This document shows, in pieces, positions 34,139 through 41,589 of a stretch of 58,037 nucleotides of DNA (the first letter of the stretch is position 1; the number at the start of each line of letters is the position of its first letter). The DNA is from Paenibacillus humicus NBRC 102415 (GTDB taxonomy: Bacteria; Bacillota; Bacilli; Paenibacillales; Paenibacillaceae): NCBI RefSeq assembly GCF_004000905.1, contig NZ_BIMD01000035.1, positions 1-58,037 on the forward strand. The letters are read 5' to 3'. The notes beneath the pieces are model-generated. The model worked only from the letters and a program-made list of their open reading frames with translations, searched no databases and was not told where the DNA came from. The position numbers and the translations under genes were made by a program.

Positions 34139-34933
34139 CTAAGCATCCGCGCGGTAATTCGCCGGACCCGATCGGCGGAATTTTTCTTTGATCGCGCTGC
34201 GCGGCATGGCCGGGGAAGCCTGCTTCCCGGGATTTTTCAACGCCTTGATATAATCGCTGATGCTGACGCCGTAGTTCTCCTTGAACAAGCGCATCAGATG
34301 CCGCGGGCTGATTCTCGACATTTCGGCCAGCTTCTTCACGGTCAGCTCCTGCTCGTAATGCTGCTCGATATAGGTGCGGACGACTTCCAGCGCCGCATCC
34401 AGCTCTTGGTCCGTTCCCGACTGGGCTTCCTTGAAGAGACGATGCAGCAGGTCAACGAACACCGATTGCCCGCGGAATCTCTCCAGCATGTCCAGACTGC
34501 CCCAGCAGGCGCAGATGGACTTGCACAGGGAGGTCAGCGCGACGGCGGGATACGCCGCCACCTCCTCTACACGGGGAAAGGGGTCCTGCACGGCCTCCGT
34601 TGCTCCTCTGTCTGCCGCGGAATCCTTCATGACCGAGAACCGGAAGATGAACATCTCCATCCGATGCGCCGAATCCGCCGTTGCCCGGAGCGGCTCGCCC
34701 GGAAAGCTGATGTACACCGATCCCGCGCGCAGCGGAATGCTCCGTTCCCCCGCTACAAGCCTGCCGGCTCCCGCCGTCAGGGCGATCAGCCGGAAGTCTC
34801 CCTCCCACTCCGGCTTCAGCCGGCCGTTATCCACTTCGATGCCGCATGGAGCGGCATCCCGCAGCTTGAACCACAAATCGTCCAGTGTATGAGGCACCGG
34901 CGCATCCAGTCTATGTCTCTCCACTCCGCTCAT
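34139..34933 (-). CDS. AraC-family regulator with incomplete second HTH
   Basis: 264 aa from the ATG at 34933 (GGTGGAGG upstream). N-terminal cupin-like region (about 5-120), then AraC helix-turn-helix 1 (VKKLAEMSRISPRHLMRLFKENYG, about 198-221). The second HTH should follow DYIKALK; here only about 34 residues remain and the end (KFRRSGPANYR) looks like the family's FKKxxGxxPxxYR tail joined directly after AIKE. This suggests an internal deletion. A promoter overlapped by a Fur box lies 100 bp upstream, as for siderophore-uptake activators of the Btr type, but no uptake genes follow. Confidence 0.75.
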   Translation of the reverse strand: MSGVERHRLDAPVPHTLDDLWFKLRDAAPCGIEVDNGRLKPEWEGDFRLIALTAGAGRLVAGERSIPLRAGSVYISFPGEPLRATADSAHRMEMFIFRFSVMKDSAADRGATEAVQDPFPRVEEVAAYPAVALTSLCKSICACWGSLDMLERFRGQSVFVDLLHRLFKEAQSGTDQELDAALEVVRTYIEQHYEQELTVKKLAEMSRISPRHLMRLFKENYGVSISDYIKALKNPGKQASPAMPRSAIKEKFRRSGPANYRADA

Positions 34934-35273
34934 GAGCCTCCACCGTCCTTTCCTGCCATTCCGTAGTCGCCGGGCAGTCCAGCGCTCATCTCCGCCGGGC
35001 GACGGCCCGGGAAGACGATGCCGATTGTTCCCATCATAATTGATAATGATTCTCAATGTCAATTGGAGAAAAGCCCCGGCACGGGGATCTTTTCCAGCGT
35101 CTTCCTGCAAGAGAAATGCGCCTTGTTTTCCTATACGATCCGCAGCCGGGGAAAGATTGCAGGTTGCGAAAAGCTTCACGCAGCTGTCACAGTTGGGAGC
35201 GCTTCACCCGCGCGAGCCGCCCTTATTCTTCTTGGGCAGGAAGCCATTTCCTCCGGCTTCAGACTCCGGGAGG
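34934..35273. other. Gap between AraC and Fur-like genes, with Fur-box promoter
   Basis: 340 bp. 35033-35062 holds the AraC-gene promoter and Fur box; a short hairpin (35067-35090) may terminate the Fur-like gene. No open frame with a ribosome binding site. The part next to the Fur-like stop (35090-35273) does not continue the Fur C-terminal domain in any frame. Confidence 0.6.
35033..35062 (-). promoter_or_regulatory. Fur-box-overlapped promoter of the AraC-type gene
   Basis: On the minus strand TTGACA (35057-35062), an 18-bp spacer and TATGAT (35033-35038). The spacer contains TGATAATGATTCTCA on plus (35041-35055), one mismatch from the dyad TGATAAT-N-ATTATCA. A bound Fur dimer would block this promoter. 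Confidence 0.8.
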
Positions 35274-35591
35274 TTAGACGGCCAAAGTCCGGACGGCTTC
35301 GTAGCGGCGGGCGCTGAAGCGGGCGTCGAGCTCGCGCACGAGACCGAGCCGCTTGAAGACGCGCAGATAGCTGTAGACCATCGTCGCTCCCAGCATGCGG
35401 TGGCTGCCGGACAGAATATCCACGAGCTCCTCCACCGAGACACTGGCATCCGAGCTATATATGCATTGCAAGAGATCGTACCTGGCGGCCGTCAGTGCGA
35501 TTCCCTTCCTCTCCAGCAGACGCAGCGCTTCTTGAAATCCAGGCGGCCTGACGGCTGGATCTTCAAGCACAGAGACAGGCAGACGTTTCAT
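35274..35591 (-). CDS. Fur-family protein lacking the C-terminal metal/dimer domain
   Basis: 105 aa. Residues 15-95 are a Fur-type winged helix: LTAARYDLLQCIY, SVEELVDILSG, MLGATMVYSYLRVFKRLGLVREL. The protein then ends within about 20 residues, whereas Fur/Zur/PerR are 135-150 aa with an HxH / CxxC dimerisation domain. No metal-binding residues are left. The missing domain is not found downstream in another frame. It may be a truncated gene or a DNA-binding-only variant. Its promoter is itself overlapped by a Fur box. Confidence 0.75.
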   Translation of the reverse strand: MKRLPVSVLEDPAVRPPGFQEALRLLERKGIALTAARYDLLQCIYSSDASVSVEELVDILSGSHRMLGATMVYSYLRVFKRLGLVRELDARFSARRYEAVRTLAV

Positions 35592-35635
35592 CCTCAGGTC
35601 AACTCCTTAAATATAATCAATACTAATTTGTAATT

Positions 35636-35664
35636 ATTATAATATAAGTGAGAATGATTTTCAA
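35636..35664 (-). promoter_or_regulatory. Fur-box-overlapped promoter of the Fur-like gene
   Basis: Minus strand TTGAAA (35659-35664), 17-bp spacer, TATAAT (35636-35641). TGAGAAT-G-ATTTTCA (35649-35663 on plus) overlaps the -35 and spacer and fits the Fur 7-1-7 dyad. Confidence 0.8.
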
Positions 35665-36071
35665 CCTCTTGCCGCAAACAACTATGGCAGCGGGCCAGCC
35701 GTCATCCTGGTCGCGGGAGCGTTCAGCCACCGGAAATTCCCGCCTTGATCCGTGCACTTCCTCCGGCAATTTCCGTTTCAGGTAATCCGGAAGTTAATCG
35801 TAGCTATACGTCATTTAATCCCGGTTCATTTTCGGAACTCGGCCAAGAAGTTCCCATTCGGCCTGAGTCAATTGAGCGCCGTCGATGCTTGCCTGAGCTG
35901 CTCTTTTTTGCCTTTGGCAACGCTCGCCACGACTCGTATGCCGATGCGAACGGCTCGCAAGCATCAGGTGGGCAGCAGCCGTTTTCCCAAGTCCCCCCGT
36001 ATCGTTCACATTCAGTCCATAATCCTTCGGTAAAGTAGCCTCATTCCAATATTGAAGCGAGGTTGATTTCT
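35665..36071. other. 407-bp region without a supported gene
   Basis: No promoter, hairpin or frame with a ribosome binding site is convincing. A minus-strand open stretch (about 35819-36020) ending QLTQAEWELLGRVPKMNRD faintly resembles an IS4/IS5-type transposase start, but it lacks context. Confidence 0.45.
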
Positions 36072-37619
36072 ATGTCCCTGCAGCCATCCGCGGCCTCCGC
36101 CGCCCGTCCCGCTGCCGGAGCGGCGACAAGCAGCCGCATCGTGCTCGCGGGAATACTGATCGGGCTGATCTTCTCCGAGCTCGACGAAACAATTGTCACG
36201 ACCGCCATGCCTACCATCATCCGGGACCTGCACGGCATGTCCCTGTACGGCTGGGTCGCCGGCATCTACGCGCTCGCGCTGACCGCCTTCATGCCGATTC
36301 TCGGCAAGATGGCCGATCTGTTCGGCCGCAAGAAGATTTATCTCGCCTGCATGGCTCTGTTCATCATCGGCTCGATCGTCAGCGGAGCATCCGGCTCCAT
36401 GCTGATGCTGCTGGTCGGCAGGGGCATCCAGGGCATCGGCGCCGGCGGCCTCATGCCGATCGCCATGCTGATCATGACGGATATGTATCCCGTAGAGAAG
36501 CGTGCCAAATTAATGGCCCTCGTCGGGCCGATCATGTTCATCCCGCAGCTGGCGGGTCCGCTGCTCGGCGGCGTCATTGTGGATGCCATCAGCTGGCATT
36601 GGGTATTCTTTATCAATATACCGGTCGGCGTCGTCGCGGCGATTCTGATCGGCAAAGGACTGCGGGAATCCAGGGGCGAAGGCAAGCCGGCCATCGACTG
36701 GGCGGGAGCCGCGCTTATCCTGGGCGCCATCGTCTCGCTCCTGCTGACTCCCGAGCTCGTCAACATGGGCTCATACACGTGGCATTCGCCGCTGATCGTC
36801 GGCCTGCTCGCCGCAGGCGCCGTCCTGCTCGCCGCCTTTGTCTGGGTGGAATCGCGCGCCAAGGAGCCGGTCATTCCGCTGCATCTGTTCCGCAACCGTA
36901 CGATCGTCGCGCTGGGGGCTTTGATTTTCCTGACGATGCTCGGCATTCAAGGCTCCCTGGCTTCCTTTCCGTTCTACGCCCAGCATGTCATCGGCTTGTC
37001 GCCTACCGTATCCGGCTATATGACGCTCCCAGTCATGGCCGGCGGCATCGGAACCAGCATCGCCGTCGGCTGGGTCATCACCCGTCTTCCCTACAAGGAT
37101 TTGATCGTGGCCTCTCTGGCGCTGCCGATCGCGGCGTTCGCGATGCTCTCGACGATCCATGCGGGCACCTCCATCGTCTTTATTCTGGCCGCGTTCCTGC
37201 TGCTGGGAGCCGGCTTCGGCGTGCTGTTCGGCTCCGACAACCTGATCGTCCAGGAATCCGTCGACAAGCGGGACGCGGGCAGCGCCATCGCAACGGTGCA
37301 GCTGTTCCAGTCGTTCGGCGTAACGATCGGCTTCAGCCTCTTCGGCAGCCTGCTGTCCGGAAGGATCGAATCGGGCATCGCAGGCATCGCGGACCGGCTG
37401 CCCGCAGGCTCCGAGACAGCCGTCGCATCGGGCGCCATGCCTGACGGCCTGTCCCAGACTCTCGTCCATGCCGTCGAGTCCGTTTACTGCAACGCCTTCG
37501 CCTTCATCTTTACGCTGGCCGGCATCATCGCCGCAATCGCCTTCGCCGCGAGCTGGCTGCTGAAGCGGGAGACGCTGTCCTCTTCTCCAGAGCCGTCCGG
37601 CGAGGAGCAGGCCGCTTGA
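36072..37619 (+). CDS. DHA2-family MFS drug exporter (EmrB/QacA type)
   Basis: 515 aa from the ATG at 36072 (GCGAGG upstream; a TTG three codons earlier is possible). Fourteen membrane helices, with DHA2 markers: ELDETIVTTAMPTI in helix 1, GKMADLFGRKKIYL loop, RGIQGIGAGGLMPI, and LAGPLLGGVIVD antiporter motif C. Proton-driven efflux of lipophilic cations or antibiotics is the usual role. Transcribed alone. Confidence 0.92.
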   Translation: MSLQPSAASAARPAAGAATSSRIVLAGILIGLIFSELDETIVTTAMPTIIRDLHGMSLYGWVAGIYALALTAFMPILGKMADLFGRKKIYLACMALFIIGSIVSGASGSMLMLLVGRGIQGIGAGGLMPIAMLIMTDMYPVEKRAKLMALVGPIMFIPQLAGPLLGGVIVDAISWHWVFFINIPVGVVAAILIGKGLRESRGEGKPAIDWAGAALILGAIVSLLLTPELVNMGSYTWHSPLIVGLLAAGAVLLAAFVWVESRAKEPVIPLHLFRNRTIVALGALIFLTMLGIQGSLASFPFYAQHVIGLSPTVSGYMTLPVMAGGIGTSIAVGWVITRLPYKDLIVASLALPIAAFAMLSTIHAGTSIVFILAAFLLLGAGFGVLFGSDNLIVQESVDKRDAGSAIATVQLFQSFGVTIGFSLFGSLLSGRIESGIAGIADRLPAGSETAVASGAMPDGLSQTLVHAVESVYCNAFAFIFTLAGIIAAIAFAASWLLKRETLSSSPEPSGEEQAA

Positions 37620-37638
37620 TTTTGGGGTGTCCCAAACG

Positions 37639-37677
37639 CTAAACTAGCTGTTATAACGAAATGGTTTAGTTCTAAAC
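37639..37677 (+). promoter_or_regulatory. GTTTAG-TT-CTAAAC dyad before the MBL gene
   Basis: A perfect 6-bp dyad (37664-37677), another CTAAAC copy (37639-37644), and a -10-like TATAAC (37652-37657) between them, in the 110-bp gap between the exporter and the MBL gene. Looks like a small repressor site. Confidence 0.45.
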
Positions 37678-37729
37678 AATAAGCAGGGAGAGGATCCGAA
37701 GGATCGCAGCCCTCGAGAGGAGAGTCGAA

Positions 37730-38461
37730 ATGAAACTGACCGACCGCATCTCGGCGCTGGTCATTCCCATGCGGGAAGGCCAGCCCGAGAGCGCCATTCA
37801 CCCCGTTCTGCTCCAGGACGAGGACGGCGCGACATTGATCGATACCGGCATGATGGGGCAATACGACCTGCTGGTCCGCGCCATCGAAGCCGAGGGGCTG
37901 AGCGTATCCGACGTCAAGCGGATCATCGTCACCCATCAGGACATCGACCACATCGGCTCGCTGCATAATCTTCAGGTGTGCACTCCGCATCTGGAGGTGT
38001 ACGCGCATGCCGATGAGCGGCCTTATATCGAGGGCGAGCTTCCTCTTATCAAGCTCAGCCGCGAGCGGTTGTCCAAGGCGATGCCGCCTGAGCAGCTCGA
38101 AGCTCTGCTCGCGAACCCGCCTCGCGGCCATGTCAACCGCCTCGTCGTCGACGGCGAGAGGCTCCCTTTGCAGGGAGGGATTCAGATTATCCACACGCCG
38201 GGCCATACGCCGGGACATATTTCCCTCTTCATGGAAAAGGAGGGGCTGCTCATCGCCGCCGACGCCCTGCGAGTCGTAAACGGGGAGCTGGTCGGACCGA
38301 GCGAGCCCGTCACGCCGGATATGCCACAGGCGCTCCGCTCCTTGCTCAAGCTCGCGGAGCTGCCCGTCCAGCGCGTCCTTTGTTATCACGGCGGCTTGTA
38401 TGAGAAAGAAGGAATTTCTGCACGAATCGCGGAAATAGCGGCGGAAGGGCTGCGCGACTGA
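37730..38461 (+). CDS. MBL-fold metallo-hydrolase
   Basis: 243 aa. Metallo-beta-lactamase fold with THQDIDHIGS (metal site, about residue 64; Q replaces the first His of HxHxDH), LPLQGGIQIIHTPGHTPGHISLF (second metal ligand region) and CYHGG at the end. Such enzymes hydrolyse lactones, thioesters or related substrates; the substrate is unknown. RBS GAGAGGAGAG. 110 bp after the exporter and likely separately controlled. Confidence 0.88.
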   Translation: MKLTDRISALVIPMREGQPESAIHPVLLQDEDGATLIDTGMMGQYDLLVRAIEAEGLSVSDVKRIIVTHQDIDHIGSLHNLQVCTPHLEVYAHADERPYIEGELPLIKLSRERLSKAMPPEQLEALLANPPRGHVNRLVVDGERLPLQGGIQIIHTPGHTPGHISLFMEKEGLLIAADALRVVNGELVGPSEPVTPDMPQALRSLLKLAELPVQRVLCYHGGLYEKEGISARIAEIAAEGLRD

Positions 38462-38464
38462 ATG

Positions 38465-38513
38465 CCAAAAGGGGTGGCTGCAGCGCTTCATGCGCTGCGG
38501 CCGCCCCTTTTGC
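38465..38513. terminator. Strong terminator after the MBL gene
   Basis: AAAAGGGG(t)GGC(t)GCAGCGC pairs with GCGCTGC(g)GCC(g)CCCCTTTT around TTCAT; works in both directions. Confidence 0.88.
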
Positions 38514-38654
38514 TTCTGCGGGCTTTTCGGAGATGCTTCTTCGGGTTCTGCTTCCTCCGAGTTGGCATCTTCCGTTATGCTTCTGGCATGCATCGATGCC
38601 GGCTTGCTTATTCCGGCATGCTGCCGCTGCAAAACCATGAGCCGCCGCTTCTTA

Positions 38655-39071
38655 TTACTGGCTGTAGCTTTCCCCCTTGGGCTTGGCTATCGTTCCCGGT
38701 GCCGGAAGTCCCGACCATGGCTTCACCATGGCGTTGTAATCCATGACCGCCTTCTCGATAGCGGCGCGAATCGTATCCGCTGAAGCCGTTATGCCGGTTC
38801 CCGCGCATTGTTCCTGGGCGTAGCCGATCGCAAGCGACAGCTTGCGCGGACCGTTGCCGTCCGCAAACGCCGCTTCGGCCAGAGCCGCCGCCTCGGATGC
38901 GATGCGATGCAGCGTTTCCCGCTGTTGATCGTTGCGTCTGGCGGTCAAGTATCGGAGCGCCCTGACGCTGAGGATGGGAATCAGCGCAGCCGCCGTCAGC
39001 GACAGCAAGACGGCTGCCAGATCGGCCATGAAGCCGGCCCAGTGCTGCCATGCATCTGACAATTTCATCAT
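38655..39071 (-). CDS. Phage holin, LL-H family
   Basis: 138 aa. One membrane segment (about residues 14-36), then a long amphipathic helix with RALRYLTARRNDQQRETLHRIASEA and a C-terminal MDYN region, the pattern of Phage_holin_6/LL-H holins. Such proteins form pores in the cytoplasmic membrane to release lysin. RBS AAAGGAG, start overlaps the stop of the gene before it. No endolysin gene is nearby. Confidence 0.8.
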   Translation of the reverse strand: MMKLSDAWQHWAGFMADLAAVLLSLTAAALIPILSVRALRYLTARRNDQQRETLHRIASEAAALAEAAFADGNGPRKLSLAIGYAQEQCAGTGITASADTIRAAIEKAVMDYNAMVKPWSGLPAPGTIAKPKGESYSQ

Positions 39072-39364
39072 CGTTCTCCTTTGCTGATGGAAGATTCCAG
39101 GACGCCCTCCGTCCTTTCATTGCCGCCTTGCGCAAGCAAGGGCCTCATCATCCCCTCCCTTTCCTTGTCCAATATCGCCTGGAGCCTGTCCCGCTCCTCC
39201 TCGGCGCGGTCCAGCCTTTCCCTCGGCACAAGAGCTCCCGTTACGATAAGCTTCACCAAATGGAATACCGTCCCAAGCAGAATAAGCAGCAAAACGACGG
39301 AAAGGCCGTATTTATCCGCGACTCGGGCCGTCTGCTCCAACAACTCCAGCTGTCCCGTTTCCAA
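39068..39364 (-). CDS. Small holin-like membrane protein
   Basis: 98 aa from a TTG at 39364 (GGGAGG 9 bases upstream). One strong membrane helix (about 21-43, LSVVLLLILLGTVFHLVKLIVTG region) and a charged helical C-terminus. It is coupled by overlap to the LL-H holin, like two-component phage holin/antiholin pairs. Part of a phage-derived remnant. Confidence 0.72.
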   Translation of the reverse strand: METGQLELLEQTARVADKYGLSVVLLLILLGTVFHLVKLIVTGALVPRERLDRAEEERDRLQAILDKEREGMMRPLLAQGGNERTEGVLESSISKGER

Positions 39365-39635
39365 GTGAGTCCGCCTCCCTCAAAAGGCTGGATGGAATTC
39401 TGTATTAACTACTCTCCCTCCTCCCGTTTCCCTTCTTTCTCTCCGAATGTCAGGCGGCATCTCCTCCTTTCCCGATAAAGATAAGCTGTTTAGATAATTA
39501 ATTTATCCAATTCGGCAAAGGATCGTCCTCTTCCTTTTATAGCGACTTTACAGGAACATGTGTTCGTGTTTTAATTATAGACAGCCATTCGCATTCCCGT
39601 CAAGATTTGGAATTTCAGAAAGGAGGCTCCCTCCG
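39365..39635. promoter_or_regulatory. Divergent control region of the holin/XRE island with LexA-like SOS box
   Basis: 271 bp, AT-rich. Plus-strand promoter TTTACA (39547-39552), 17-bp spacer, TTTAAT (39570-39575) for XRE. The spacer contains GGAACATGTGTTCG (39553-39566), 13 of 14 matches to the Firmicute LexA box CGAACRNRYGTTYG. Upstream are repeated GATAA words, including GATAA-TTAAT-TTATC (39493-39507), which may be the XRE operator. Confidence 0.75.
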
Positions 39636-40058
39636 ATGTCGTTCGCAAGCGTTCTGCTCCGGCTGCGCGAGGAGAAAGGCTGGACCCAATATGAGATCGC
39701 CGCCCGCCTCGGCATCAAGCGGGCCCGTTACAACGCCTGGGAGAACGGACTCGCGAAGCCCCGGCTGGACATGCTGATCAAGCTGGCCGGCTTTTTCGAG
39801 GTCACCCCCGGCTTCCTGCTGGAGCAGGATGCCATGGCTCCGATGCCTTCCTGGGCGACGGCGAGAGACCGCCGCGACATCAAGAAATTCATCCAGATGC
39901 CCGAGGTCCTTTATTTTGACGGCCATGAATTCTCGGCAGAGGACCGGCAGAAGATGCTGGAGCTCATGGAATCGATCGCCTGGGAGGCCAAACGGCTGAA
40001 CAAGGAGGCGCGGAGGAAATCCGGCCCAGGAGGCGCCGGCCCGGACAGTCCAGACTAA
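39636..40058 (+). CDS. XRE-family (ImmR-like) repressor
   Basis: 140 aa from the ATG at 39636 with AAAGGAGG 9 bases upstream. HTH_3 domain at residues 3-62 (LREEKGWTQYEIAARLGIKRARYNAWENGLAKP) followed by an acidic/helical region. Paired with an ImmA-type protease downstream (22-bp gap), as in ICEBs1 ImmR/ImmA or PBSX Xre/XkdA, where the protease removes the repressor to induce an element. The SOS box in its promoter links it to DNA damage. Confidence 0.88.
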   Translation: MSFASVLLRLREEKGWTQYEIAARLGIKRARYNAWENGLAKPRLDMLIKLAGFFEVTPGFLLEQDAMAPMPSWATARDRRDIKKFIQMPEVLYFDGHEFSAEDRQKMLELMESIAWEAKRLNKEARRKSGPGGAGPDSPD

Positions 40059-40080
40059 GCTCGAGAAAGGGGCCCCGCGC

Positions 40081-40500
40081 ATGATGAACATCAGACAGCG
40101 GACGCGCAATCTGTTCCGCACATACGGCGTGACCTGCCCTTTCCGGCTGTCCGAAGAAATGGGGATCTCCGTTCTGCGGCATCCGCTACCATCCGGAATG
40201 AAAGGCTTTTGCCAGCATGCGTTCAGACGCCGGTTCATCGTGCTGTCCGATCGTCTGGAGGAAGCCGAGGCCGTATTCGTCTGCGCCCATGAACTCGGCC
40301 ATATGCTCCTTCACAAGGGCTTCAGCCATTCCTTCATCACGCTCCGCACCCGCTTCGTCCTGTCCCGATACGAGCGGGAAGCCAACGAGTTCGCCGTCAA
40401 GCTGCTTACCTGCGGGGAACGTCCGGAGGAGGGAGAGCAGCTCCAATCGTTTTTGCGGCGCTGCGGCATTCCTCCAGGCATGGACAAGCATTTCTGGTAG
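40081..40500 (+). CDS. ImmA/IrrE-family metallopeptidase
   Basis: 139 aa. Zinc-binding HELGHMLLH (about residue 70) and a downstream acidic ligand region YEREANEFAVKLL, the ImmA/IrrE (DUF955) signature. Members cleave the adjacent XRE repressor on an inducing signal. RBS AAAGGGG before the ATG-ATG start. Nothing else phage-like follows; a repeat tract and terminator lie behind. Confidence 0.9.
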   Translation: MMNIRQRTRNLFRTYGVTCPFRLSEEMGISVLRHPLPSGMKGFCQHAFRRRFIVLSDRLEEAEAVFVCAHELGHMLLHKGFSHSFITLRTRFVLSRYEREANEFAVKLLTCGERPEEGEQLQSFLRRCGIPPGMDKHFW

Positions 40501-40558
40501 CGGCGGCTTTAATGCCAAGGAGGAGCAAGACGGCCCATTGGGCAAAGCGGACATGTCC

Positions 40559-40632
40559 GCTCTCTTGCTTCCCTGCTCTCTTGCTCCCTTGCTCCCTTGC
40601 TCTATTGCTCCCTTGCTCTCCTGCTCTCCTCC
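40559..40632. repeat. Low-complexity 8-bp tandem repeat (TTGCTCCC)
   Basis: Irregular runs of CTTGCTCC and TTGCTCTC with an 8-bp period, about six units plus diverged edges. No coding role seen; it separates the phage island from the next gene. Confidence 0.85.
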
Positions 40633-40668
40633 CTTTCAAGCTACGCATCAGAGGGTCAGTAAGCGAAC

Positions 40669-40738
40669 AAAAAAACGCCTCTCGCCGCGCAAAGGCCCGT
40701 CCCTCTTGGACGCCCTTCACGCCCGCTAGAGGCGTTTC
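40669..40738. terminator. Convergent terminator hairpin
   Basis: AAAAACGCCTCT pairs with AGAGGCGTTTC over a long loop, between ImmA (plus) and the regulator at 40756 (minus). Confidence 0.55.
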
Positions 40739-40755
40739 GTTCAATCGTTTCATTC

Positions 40756-41451
40756 CTAACGAGCGGCTGCTCCGCCCGCTCTTCCCGTGTCCGCAATCCG
40801 GTAGACGCAGCGGCGCCCGCCGGAGAGCATGTGCTCTGTGCGCTCGACCTCGACCCCTTCGCCGAGCACGCTGCCGATCATGCCCGTCTCATAGCGGCAC
40901 AGGCTGACGCAGGCCGCGGCGGCGTCGCAGATGGGACAGTGCTTCTCCGTGAACGTATACGTTCCGTCCGCCTGCCGTTCGTATTCGGCCATGTAGCCCT
41001 CGGCCGTGCGGGCTTCGGCCAGACGCCGCAGCTTCTCCTCAAGCGCGGGCTCCGTTCCGTCCTCGCCGGGCGGCAAGGTGTAGACAGCGATCTGCTTGCC
41101 GTTGCGGACGGAAAGCAGCTTCTCCAGCCCCTCCTCGCCGAATGTTTCGCGGACGGAATCCATAAGTCCGATGGTCAGCTCCGCGTATCCCGCCGGGAAG
41201 AGCCGGTTGGCTTCCGCCGTCAGGCTCCACAGCTTGGCCGGGCGCCCCATCGCGCGGGGCTCCTCCTCGAACGTGATCAACGCCTCATTCTGCAATCCGT
41301 ACAGATGCTGGCGCACGGCCATGCCGGAGACGCCAAGCATGCCTGCCAGCGTGCCGGCGTCCAGAGGCCCGTGCTGCTTGAGCAGGTTGACGATCGTTCT
41401 GCGGGTGCGGGTGGCGCTCGCGCCTTCCTGCTTGTTGTCGGACGGTGACAT
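40756..41451 (-). CDS. Cysteine-containing HTH regulator (SufR-like)
   Basis: 231 aa from the ATG at 41451 (GGGGGAG 6 bases upstream; two nearby ATGs are less well placed). N-terminal winged HTH (RRTIVNLLKQHGPLDAGTLAGMLGVSGMAVRQHLYGLQ, residues 16-54) and a C-terminal domain with CPICDAAAACVSLCRYE, four cysteines like the Fe-S ligand set of SufR-family regulators. Divergent from an MFS exporter; overlapping promoters with a dyad suggest it represses both. A redox or metal signal is likely but unproven. Confidence 0.85.
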   Translation of the reverse strand: MSPSDNKQEGASATRTRRTIVNLLKQHGPLDAGTLAGMLGVSGMAVRQHLYGLQNEALITFEEEPRAMGRPAKLWSLTAEANRLFPAGYAELTIGLMDSVRETFGEEGLEKLLSVRNGKQIAVYTLPPGEDGTEPALEEKLRRLAEARTAEGYMAEYERQADGTYTFTEKHCPICDAAAACVSLCRYETGMIGSVLGEGVEVERTEHMLSGGRRCVYRIADTGRAGGAAAR

Positions 41452-41505
41452 CTGCATCTCCCCCATTTGCCGGTCTTCTTGCCGTGCGTCCAGCGTAGTA
41501 CTTAT

Positions 41506-41551
41506 ATACTAAAGAAATACGTTGACAAAGTCAAAGAAAAGCCGTTACGAT
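41506..41551. promoter_or_regulatory. Overlapping divergent promoters sharing a TTGAC-AAA-GTCAA dyad
   Basis: Plus: TTGACA (41522-41527), 18 bp, TACGAT (41546-41551) for the exporter. Minus: TTGACT (41529-41534), 17 bp, TAGTAT (41506-41511) for the regulator. The two -35 boxes are the arms of one 13-bp inverted repeat (41522-41534). Confidence 0.75.
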
Positions 41552-41589
41552 GCTCCATAGCTGACATCATACGTTAAGGAGGGATGCCT

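Noticed and set aside
35819-36020. Possible IS4/IS5-type transposase remnant (QLTQAEWELLG motif)
   Set aside because: Only a short motif, no start, no inverted repeats or target duplication nearby.
38466-38746. Plus-strand ORF of about 94 codons after the MBL gene
   Set aside because: It starts inside the terminator stem and overlaps the holin gene antisense; no ribosome binding site.
39380-39460. 26-codon ORF on the minus strand directly after AAAGGAGGAG, before the holin genes
   Set aside because: The ribosome binding site is too close to the ATG and the peptide is Arg/Glu-rich without any recognisable feature. Kept only as a note.
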